DNA of 7,441 bases from Bacillota bacterium (GTDB taxonomy: Bacteria > Bacillota > Clostridia > Acetivibrionales > DSM-2933). Below the pieces are notes generated by a model. That model was not told the origin of the DNA, made no database searches, and saw only the letters and a program-made list of their open reading frames with translations. The first letter of the stretch is position 1, and each line of letters starts with the position of its first letter. Location of the stretch: positions 1 to 7,441 of the forward strand of contig JAUZPS010000234.1 in assembly GCA_030705945.1 (NCBI GenBank). Reading direction: 5' to 3'. Of the stretch, positions 1 through 5,503 are shown piece by piece. A program made the translations under genes and the position numbers.

Positions 1-57
1 GATAGGCAAATGTAAAAGATTAATTGCTTTTTATATAGTTATTTTGCAAGAAAATTA

Positions 58-111
58 CCTCACTTTTTAATTTGATTCACACTTGTGTGGGTCTAAAAAG
101 TGAGGTTTTTT
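58..111 (+). terminator. Strong intrinsic terminator of a gene upstream of the window
   Basis: A perfect 12-bp stem pairs 58-69 (CCTCACTTTTTA) with 94-105 and is followed directly by six T (106-111). A second small hairpin (CACAC/GTGTG, 78-82 with 85-89) sits in its loop. The T run follows the right arm, so the main direction is plus. This implies a gene that ends before position 1. No coding sequence is visible in 1-57. Confidence 0.85.
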
Positions 112-178
112 AGTTATTTGCTAGATGTAAATTATGCTTTATTTATAATGTTAAACAAAGTTGAATGGTAAAACATGA

Positions 179-207
179 TTGACACAATTGCTTTAATATT
201 ATAAAAT
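179..207 (+). promoter_or_regulatory. Sigma-A-type promoter for the secreted inhibitor gene
   Basis: A perfect -35 box TTGACA (179-184), a 17-bp spacer and a -10 box TAAAAT (202-207, 5 of 6 consensus bases) predict a transcript start near 213-215. That would give a leader of about 150 nt before the ATG at 368, and the leader would contain the structured repeat. It is the only convincing plus-strand promoter before the gene. Confidence 0.65.
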
Positions 208-211
208 AATT

Positions 212-344
212 CTAAAGGTAGTGCTGGAAATTGCGTTGTCAATAAGGGCGTTTCAAAAAATTCCTTGTTCAAGTTTATATGACTAAAACCCATTATATCA
301 AGTTTTTGAAACGACCAGTTGCTAAGTTTTTTTTGATACTACCT
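212..344 (+). repeat. Structured intergenic repeat, copy 1 (core 248-344)
   Basis: The core 248-344 matches 7141-7231. There are three substitutions in the first 70 or so bases, plus an indel of about 6 bp before a conserved T run. An 11-bp inverted repeat pairs 249-259 (CGTTTCAAAAA) with 303-313. After a 4-nt bulge the stem resumes as CTTG (264-267) with CAAG (299-302). An outer pair, AGGTAGT (216-222) with ACTACCT (338-344), would close the structure. The 11-mer CTAAAGGTAGT at 212-222 is the exact reverse complement of the end of copy 2 (7225-7235), so it may be a terminal inverted repeat. On the minus strand, 292-297 reads as an extended -10 box (TGA-TATAAT). It could be a MITE-like mobile remnant or a regulatory RNA. 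I do not recognise a named family. Confidence 0.7.
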
Positions 345-367
345 AAATTTAATTAGGGGGTATAAAG

Positions 368-2758
368 ATGAAGAGAATTTTGATTTATTTGATGTTGTTA
401 ACCCTGATTTTAACCTCATTGCCTGGTAATATTATTTCTGCAGAAGGGCAAGGCTTTGATGTACCGAAGGATAAATTCATGTTTGTTGAGGCTTATACTG
501 ACGCGCGGGGTGTTGGAGATGTAGGGATGCCTTTAGCAGAGGATTTTCCAGAATACAAATTTGACAATTCAACTGGCATACTAACATCCTATGCTCAAGT
601 TTCAAACTATGGAGAAAACACAAAAGTAGTCGTTGGTAAAGGAAATGGATTGAGCGGTACAGCAGGTTCAGGAGCATTTACTTACCTTACGGCGTATGAC
701 AATATTTCAGAAAGCTCTCTATATTATTTTGATAACGATGGAACAGCTCATTTTTACTGGAATAATGAATGGTATACAGCTAAGATAGGAGAAACAGTCA
801 CAAAACAAGTCGAAAAAGCTGCTGAAAAGGGAAGCGGCAAATATATTTATACATATTATGTTACGAACCATGGTTTGATTTCGAGAGGTAATTTTCAATT
901 GCCGCTTCTTGTACCAACAACTACTCCGTCGATTACACCGACTCCTACAGTTACACCGGCTCAGTTGATTACACCGACCGATAACTTAAAAAAATATAAA
1001 ATAAGAGGATGCTTGAAAACTGATCTTGGAGTAAACAAGGATTTGTCAGGATTTAAAGTGGAAATTCCTGATGTTGGGATTAAAACCTATACTGACAACA
1101 CAGGATATTTTGAAGCGGAAGGAACATTCGTTTCTGGGGGAAGATATTCTGTTTCTATAAGTAAAGAAAAATATCTGAAAAGGGAATTTGATATATACCC
1201 TTACAATAACTTGATAATCGGCGCTCAAGATTCTCCGGTTGAAATGATTTCAGGGGACGTTTCTTTGGACAATGCAATTAATATGCAGGATGTCATAGCC
1301 TTGGCGACAGCCTTCAACTCAACAAGAGGTGACGGTAGATACAAGGAAAGTATAGATATTAACAGCGACGGAAGTATAAATATGGCTGATGTCATGTTTA
1401 TTGCCAGAAACTTTAATAAAACATCTGTTGATTACGAAAATCCATTTATTGCGGAATATAACGAAGTAAGAGTTAAAATTGGCGACACATTCAAGATCGT
1501 TCAAAGTGAAGGCGGATATATAGGACTGACATGGAAATATGCGATCAGTAATTCGATCGTCCGTTTAGATTCTTCAACTGTTGAAAATCCTGCTTATCCT
1601 GACGCGTATTACAACCATATTTGGATATTTAAGGCTTACGCAGCAGGTACATCTAATATTTTATTTAGTCCAAGTATTTCTACGGTTATTCCGAAATTAT
1701 ACATTGTTACAGCTGAAGGCGCTATTGCCAGCAATACTCCAACCAATATCTTAACTATCACACCGCCGCCCACAACTCCAGCTCCTTCAAGCGACCCAAA
1801 TATCAATAGAAATACGACTATGACCGCATTTGCTGATTATAGTTTAAATGCAGGTAATAATGTTGTATTTTGTCCAACATTTCAAATGGCTTGGGATGGG
1901 TTGAAAGAAACAGTTGGAGGGGATGTAGAACTAGAAGGACAACCTGAATTAGCAAATATTTTGAACAAAGGATTTAATATGGAAAATTGCATTTCGGAAG
2001 ATAGCTATCTAGCGATGACCGGTTGTGGTGATGAAACAGTAGATAAAATCAATAGCGCATTAAAGATAAAATTTGGGGATGATGCTCCTAAGGTTGATAA
2101 GATTGGAGAAGGGACTTATATTTCATATGCGTATTTACTAAAGCAGGCTATGTTTGAAAAGGCATTTGAAGATACAAACGGACTTATGTTTAATTCAAAT
2201 GGAGAGACAACTCAAGTAAATTCATTTGGTATACCCAGTGGTTCTCGAAGAATGAGTGATTTAAGCAAACAAGTAGAAGTTTATGATTATAAGAATAATA
2301 ATGATTTTATTGTTAAGTTATTGCCCCAGAATTCTAATGAAGAAATTATTCTGGCAAAAGTTACGCCCGATACGACTCTGTATAAGACCTATACCAGAGT
2401 TATGAATAGAATTAATAATTCAAGCGCTTCATATGTTGGGCTTTCAGACTCTCTAAGTATACCCGTTATAAATATAGATCAGGAAATAAATTATGATGAG
2501 TTGTGTAAAGGAATACTTAATCCGGCATTAAGCGATTATACGATTGGCAAAGCTTATCAGAATCTTAAATTTACCCTCAATAAAAACGGCGCTCGCCTTG
2601 CGTCTGAAGCAACTATACTGGCGACTCCGATGGCGATGAATCCGAAAAAATTAACCTTTGATAAGCAGTTCATGATTTGTTTAAGACAGAAAAATTCACA
2701 AAATCCTTATCTTTTAGTATGGGTGGATAATGCAGAAGTTTTATCAAAAGTTAAATAG
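368..2758 (+). CDS. Secreted dockerin-bearing protein with chagasin-like and serpin-like protease-inhibitor domains
   Basis: The ATG at 368 has an AGGGGG ribosome site 7 nt upstream. The protein starts with a signal peptide (MKR, hydrophobic core, likely cut after ISA at residue 25). Residues 26-180 form a domain I do not recognise. Residues 182-205 are a Thr/Pro linker. Residues 208-292 look like a small beta-sandwich (carboxypeptidase-regulatory type). Residues 295-352 are a dockerin-like duplicate; its second loop is a perfect DxNxDGxxNxxD (330-341), and the first has Ser in the Asn position (297-308). Residues 361-449 resemble chagasin/I42 inhibitors (VKIGDTF, a GLTW loop, FKAYAAGTSNI) but lack clear inhibitory-loop consensus. 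A second Pro/Thr linker spans 455-478. Residues 482-796 align by eye with serpins: NNVVFCPTFQMA, LLKQAMFEKAFEDTN (strand 3A), VKLLPQNSNEE, a reactive-loop hinge at 735-757, and FDKQFMICLRQKN. The serpin part is about 310 residues rather than about 370, and is shortened between helix B and strand 3A. Inferred role: protecting surface or cellulosomal enzymes from proteases. Inhibitory activity is uncertain. Confidence 0.8.
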   Translation: MKRILIYLMLLTLILTSLPGNIISAEGQGFDVPKDKFMFVEAYTDARGVGDVGMPLAEDFPEYKFDNSTGILTSYAQVSNYGENTKVVVGKGNGLSGTAGSGAFTYLTAYDNISESSLYYFDNDGTAHFYWNNEWYTAKIGETVTKQVEKAAEKGSGKYIYTYYVTNHGLISRGNFQLPLLVPTTTPSITPTPTVTPAQLITPTDNLKKYKIRGCLKTDLGVNKDLSGFKVEIPDVGIKTYTDNTGYFEAEGTFVSGGRYSVSISKEKYLKREFDIYPYNNLIIGAQDSPVEMISGDVSLDNAINMQDVIALATAFNSTRGDGRYKESIDINSDGSINMADVMFIARNFNKTSVDYENPFIAEYNEVRVKIGDTFKIVQSEGGYIGLTWKYAISNSIVRLDSSTVENPAYPDAYYNHIWIFKAYAAGTSNILFSPSISTVIPKLYIVTAEGAIASNTPTNILTITPPPTTPAPSSDPNINRNTTMTAFADYSLNAGNNVVFCPTFQMAWDGLKETVGGDVELEGQPELANILNKGFNMENCISEDSYLAMTGCGDETVDKINSALKIKFGDDAPKVDKIGEGTYISYAYLLKQAMFEKAFEDTNGLMFNSNGETTQVNSFGIPSGSRRMSDLSKQVEVYDYKNNNDFIVKLLPQNSNEEIILAKVTPDTTLYKTYTRVMNRINNSSASYVGLSDSLSIPVINIDQEINYDELCKGILNPALSDYTIGKAYQNLKFTLNKNGARLASEATILATPMAMNPKKLTFDKQFMICLRQKNSQNPYLLVWVDNAEVLSKVK

Positions 2759-2807
2759 GCATAATAAAATAGGAATAACAAAACAACAAGATTAATAATT
2801 TTATAGG

Positions 2808-2842
2808 CTACCTGCGCTTTGATGGCAGGTAGTTTTCTTTTT
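2808..2842 (+). terminator. Intrinsic terminator of the inhibitor gene
   Basis: An 8-bp perfect stem, CTACCTGC (2808-2815) with GCAGGTAG (2825-2832), has a 9-nt loop and is followed by TTTTCTTTTT. It lies 50 bp after the stop codon at 2758 and faces the terminator of the convergent tRNA genes. Confidence 0.88.
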
Positions 2843-2850
2843 ATATAAAT

Positions 2851-2877
2851 AAAAAAGACCAGTTCTATGAACTGATC
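2851..2877 (-). terminator. Intrinsic terminator of the tRNA-Phe/tRNA-Tyr transcript
   Basis: Read on the minus strand, GATCAGTTC (2877-2869), the loop ATA and GAACTGGTC (2865-2857) form a 9-bp stem with one G-T pair, followed by six T (2856-2851). It begins three bases beyond the encoded CCA of tRNA-Tyr, so this tRNA is the last gene of the unit. Confidence 0.88.
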
Positions 2878-2879
2878 TT

Positions 2880-2964
2880 TGGTGGAGGGAGATGGATTCG
2901 AACCATCGAAGTCATCGACAACAGATTTACAGTCTGCCCCCTTTGGCCGCTCGGGAACCCCTCC
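2880..2964 (-). tRNA. tRNA-Tyr (anticodon GTA)
   Basis: The minus strand folds as a class II tRNA. The acceptor GGAGGGG pairs with TCCCTCC, the anticodon stem GCAGA pairs with TCTGT around the loop CTGTAAA (anticodon at 2930-2928), there is a long variable arm, and the T arm is GATGG-TTCGAAT-CCATC. The discriminator is A and the CCA end is encoded (2882-2880). Only 3 bp separate it from tRNA-Phe, so the two are co-transcribed. Confidence 0.96.
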
Positions 2965-2967
2965 ATA

Positions 2968-3043
2968 TGGTGCCCAGAGCCGGAATCGAACCAGCGACAC
3001 GTGGATTTTCAGTCCACTGCTCTACCGACTGAGCTATCTGGGC
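2968..3043 (-). tRNA. tRNA-Phe (anticodon GAA)
   Basis: The 76-nt minus-strand cloverleaf has the acceptor GCCCAGA paired with TCTGGGC, the D arm AGCTCAGTCGGTAGAGCA, the anticodon stem GTGGA/TCCAC around CTGAAAA (anticodon at 3010-3008), the T-loop TTCGATT, discriminator A, and an encoded CCA (2970-2968). It lies 108 bp downstream of the CAT tRNA with no terminator between, so it may share that promoter. Confidence 0.96.
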
Positions 3044-3151
3044 ATATTGCGAATTAATTAAGGAATTAAAAACAACGCTTCTAAATTATATAAATTTGAC
3101 AACCTAGTAATAAACTAAATTATACTGAAGCTATGTTTTATAATTCATTAG

Positions 3152-3225
3152 TGGGCCTTCAGGGACTCGAACCCCGGACCAACCGGTTATGAGCCGGTTG
3201 CTCTAACCAACTGAGCTAAAGGCCC
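3152..3225 (-). tRNA. tRNA with CAT anticodon, probably tRNA-Ile2 (lysidine type), otherwise elongator tRNA-Met
   Basis: The minus-strand cloverleaf has the acceptor GGGCCTT paired with AAGGCCC, the D arm AGCTCAGTTGGTTAGAGCA, the anticodon stem ACCGG/CCGGT around CTCATAA, the T-loop TTCGAGT and discriminator A. It is not an initiator, because its acceptor opens with a paired G-C. The C4-G69 and C5-G68 pairs and the overall resemblance to firmicute Ile2 tRNAs favour an isoleucine tRNA whose C34 is changed to lysidine by TilS; elongator Met cannot be excluded. Unlike its two neighbours it has no encoded CCA (the genome reads CTA after the discriminator), so it depends on the CCA-adding enzyme. 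Confidence 0.9.
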
Positions 3226-3245
3226 TTAAAAAAGTCACAGGAATT

Positions 3246-3274
3246 AGTATAGTAGAAAAATATAGTTAAGTCAA
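3246..3274 (-). promoter_or_regulatory. Near-consensus sigma-A promoter of the tRNA genes
   Basis: On the minus strand, TTGACT (3274-3269), a 17-bp spacer and TATACT (3251-3246) each match 5 of 6 consensus bases at ideal spacing. The predicted start lies about 15 bp before the mature 5' end of the CAT tRNA at 3225, as expected for a strong stable-RNA promoter. Confidence 0.85.
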
Positions 3275-3307
3275 GAGAAAAATGTAGAATTTCTAAATTT
3301 TTTTTTG

Positions 3308-3352
3308 TATAATCAATAGTATGCATAAAATGTCAGTTATCAATTGTATAAT
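3308..3352 (+). promoter_or_regulatory. Possible promoter region of the M42 peptidase operon
   Basis: The 180 bp before the first peptidase gene contain two perfect TATAAT boxes (3308-3313 and 3347-3352), each inside TTGTATAAT. Neither has a good -35 box at 16-18 bp. The operon must start between the divergent tRNA promoter and 3408, so one of these is the best candidate, but the exact site is not settled. Confidence 0.35.
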
Positions 3353-3407
3353 TTTAGTTTCAATGTTAATATTACTTTTATACATATAAACTTCATTGAG
3401 GTGAAAA

Positions 3408-4451
3408 ATGGACTATAAAAACGTTTTAAAGGAATTGGTAGGAATACCTGCTGTTTCAGGTTTTGAAAATGTTTCGGGCGCAAGAATTAAGAGCCTTATG
3501 GTTGGTAAATGTGATGAGATAATGATCGACAGTTTTTACAACGTGATTGGATTAAAAAAGGGAAATGGCGACAATCGCAAAAAAATAATGATATCCGCTC
3601 ATTATGATGAAATAGGTTTTTTGGTTAAGAGCATTGATGATAAGGGATTTATTAAGCTAACAAGTATGGGCGGGTTTGATCCGAAGATTTTACTTGCTCA
3701 GGAAGTCCTTATACACGGAACAAGAGAAATTGAAGGAATAATAGGCGCAAAGCCTCCACATCTATTGACGCCGGAAGAGACAAAGACAGCGGTAAAGCTT
3801 GTGGATTTGTCTGTTGATACGGGTATGGAAGCGTCAGAGGTTAAGAAAATTGTTTCAATCGGAGATATAGTTACTTTAAAGGTCCCGTTTTTAGAGTTGC
3901 AGGGAGGTAAAGTAAGTACCAAATCTTTGGATAACAGAAGCGGTGTTGCTGCTACAATAGGCATTATGAATGAGTTAAATGACAAAACTTTAAAAAATGA
4001 TATTTACTTTGTCGCAACCACCCAGGAGGAAGTCGGTCTGAGAGGGGCAGAAGTATCCTCCTACAACATAGATCCAGATATAGCAATAGTTATCGATGCT
4101 TGTCACGGAGACATGCCTGATTGTTCTAAAGATTTCACATACCCACTTGGAAAGGGACCTGCAATTGGGATCGGACCAAACCTCCATAAAAAACTGACAA
4201 AAAAATTGTTCGATATAGCGAAGAGAAATGGGGTTCTATGCCAGACTGATGTGGAGCCAGGAAATACAGGCACTGAAGCATGGGCTATTCAGGTATCCCG
4301 CTCGGGGGTTCCTACTGCGCTTATCTCTATTCCACTAAGATATATGCATACAGGTACTGAGACATTGGACATTGCTGATATAGAAAGTTCAGTTAAACTT
4401 GTTTCATTGTTTTTGGCAGCTTTGGATGATGAAATGGAGGAAACAGTATGA
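3408..4451 (+). CDS. M42 family metallo-aminopeptidase, first of three tandem paralogues
   Basis: The ATG at 3408 has a GAGGTG site 4 nt upstream. The 347-residue product has the normal length for M42 (TET/glutamyl-aminopeptidase/DeblA type) enzymes, which are dinuclear-metal exopeptidases that trim N-terminal residues from peptides in the cytosol as dodecameric tetrahedral shells. By family alignment the metal and catalytic residues are all present: His65 and Asp67 (SAHYDEIG), Asp175 (KSLDNRSG), Glu207/Glu208 (TQEEVGLRGA, general base plus ligand), Asp230 (VIDACHGD) and His314 (RYMHTG). An oligomerisation/PDZ-like insert lies near residues 72-165 (GGFDPKILLAQEV, GIIGAKPPHLL). There is no signal peptide. 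It leads the operon and overlaps the next gene by 4 nt (ATGA). Relatives in cellulolytic clostridia were once named CelM endoglucanases; nothing here suggests cellulase activity. Confidence 0.95.
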   Translation: MDYKNVLKELVGIPAVSGFENVSGARIKSLMVGKCDEIMIDSFYNVIGLKKGNGDNRKKIMISAHYDEIGFLVKSIDDKGFIKLTSMGGFDPKILLAQEVLIHGTREIEGIIGAKPPHLLTPEETKTAVKLVDLSVDTGMEASEVKKIVSIGDIVTLKVPFLELQGGKVSTKSLDNRSGVAATIGIMNELNDKTLKNDIYFVATTQEEVGLRGAEVSSYNIDPDIAIVIDACHGDMPDCSKDFTYPLGKGPAIGIGPNLHKKLTKKLFDIAKRNGVLCQTDVEPGNTGTEAWAIQVSRSGVPTALISIPLRYMHTGTETLDIADIESSVKLVSLFLAALDDEMEETV

Positions 4452-5503
4452 TTTTAAAAGAGTTGACAGAGTTAAACGGAATATCCGGCAATGAAACAAA
4501 AGTTATGGAGTTTATAAAGAGCCATGCAGTTAAATACGCTGATAATATTACTGTTGATTCCATGGGTAACCTTATTGCCATGAAAAAGGGAAGCGTTGGC
4601 AAATATAAGGTAATGCTTTCTGCTCATATGGATGAGGTCGGATTGATGGTAACAGGATATTCTGAAGGCATGCTTAAGTTTAAGACGGTGGGCGGAATTG
4701 ATGAAAGAATTCTGCCGGGTAAAAGAGTTTTAGTCGGAGATGAACGTATTCCTGGGATAATTGGCGTAAAGCCTATACATGTTCAGGAAAGGGAAGAAAG
4801 AAATGTTAATATCAAAATTAAAAGCATGTATATAGATATAGGCGTCGATAAAAAAGAAGAAGCTGAGGCTTTATCCCCATTGGGTGAACAGATTGCTTTT
4901 TATAGCGAATATCAAGAACTGGGAACAGATTGTATAAAAGCAAAAGCATTAGACGATAGGGTAGGTTGTTCAATACTTATAGAGGCTCTTAAAAATAGTT
5001 ATGAATTCGATCTATACGCATGTTTTACAGTTCAGGAGGAAGTAGGGCTAAGAGGCTCGGAAGTCGCCGCCTATTCTGTAAGACCGGATATAGCGTTGGT
5101 AATAGAGGGAACAACCTGCTCCGACGTTCCCGGAGTTGATGAACAAAGTTATTCTTCAACTATGGGAGGCGGAGCGGTTCTAACAATCATGGACAGAACT
5201 TCTTATGTTGATAAAGAGCTGGTAAAATTTCTATATAATCTCGGAGTTCAAAACAATATTAAGGTTCAATATAAAAAAACAACAACAGGCGGAAATGATG
5301 CGGGTAAAATACAGTTATCTGGAACAGGGGTTAAGGTTGCGTCGATTTCTGCGCCATGCAGATATATTCATTCACCGGTTTCGGTCATGAGCAAGAATGA
5401 TTATTACGCCTGTCTTGAACTTACCAAGCTTGCTTTAAGGGAGTTGGGTAAGGAAGAAACAATGAAAAGATTACTTAATATTGGAGGAGAAAAAAATGTT
5501 TGA
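4448..5503 (+). CDS. M42 family metallo-aminopeptidase, second of three tandem paralogues
   Basis: The ATG overlaps the previous stop codon (ATGA), and GGAGG at 4436-4440 lies 7 nt upstream inside the preceding gene, so translation is coupled. The 351-residue product shows the full M42 core: His60/Asp62 (SAHMDEVG), Asp169 (KALDDRVG), Glu197/Glu198 (VQEEVGLRGS) and His308 (RYIHSP). The metal-ligand position that is Asp in the first and third copies is Glu220 here (VIEGTTCSDVPG), a substitution I believe occurs in other M42 enzymes. The PDZ-like insert (GGIDERILPGKRV, GIIGVKP) resembles that of copy one. It is clearly divergent from its neighbours, so this is an old duplication, and different side-chain preferences are likely. 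Cytosolic, with no signal peptide. Confidence 0.95.
   Translation: MILKELTELNGISGNETKVMEFIKSHAVKYADNITVDSMGNLIAMKKGSVGKYKVMLSAHMDEVGLMVTGYSEGMLKFKTVGGIDERILPGKRVLVGDERIPGIIGVKPIHVQEREERNVNIKIKSMYIDIGVDKKEEAEALSPLGEQIAFYSEYQELGTDCIKAKALDDRVGCSILIEALKNSYEFDLYACFTVQEEVGLRGSEVAAYSVRPDIALVIEGTTCSDVPGVDEQSYSSTMGGGAVLTIMDRTSYVDKELVKFLYNLGVQNNIKVQYKKTTTGGNDAGKIQLSGTGVKVASISAPCRYIHSPVSVMSKNDYYACLELTKLALRELGKEETMKRLLNIGGEKNV

Noticed and set aside
248..344. CRISPR repeat or classic riboswitch
   Set aside because: There are only two copies about 6.9 kb apart with no regular spacers, and no riboswitch consensus that I can recognise.
2707..3000. Minus-strand open frame of 97 codons
   Set aside because: It runs through the tRNA-Tyr gene, both terminators and the end of the inhibitor gene, and has no ribosome site or recognisable product.
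2879..3061. Plus-strand open frame of 60 codons
   Set aside because: It is the antisense of the tRNA-Tyr and tRNA-Phe genes. Peptides of this kind (GDGFEPSKSS-like) are a common false call over tRNAs.
3085..3090. Minus-strand TATAAT that could be a separate promoter for tRNA-Phe/tRNA-Tyr
   Set aside because: The hexamer 17 bp upstream (TTATTA) is a poor -35 box. Read-through from the strong promoter at 3246-3274 explains expression without it.
3096..3126. Plus-strand TTGACA with TATACT between the tRNA genes
   Set aside because: The spacer is 19 bp and transcription would run antisense through the CAT tRNA gene. No plus-strand gene follows before 3408.
5481..5495. TTG at 5481 as the start of the third M42 gene
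   Set aside because: It would place the GGAGGA ribosome site inside the coding region. The ATG at 5496 fits that site and the family N-terminus.
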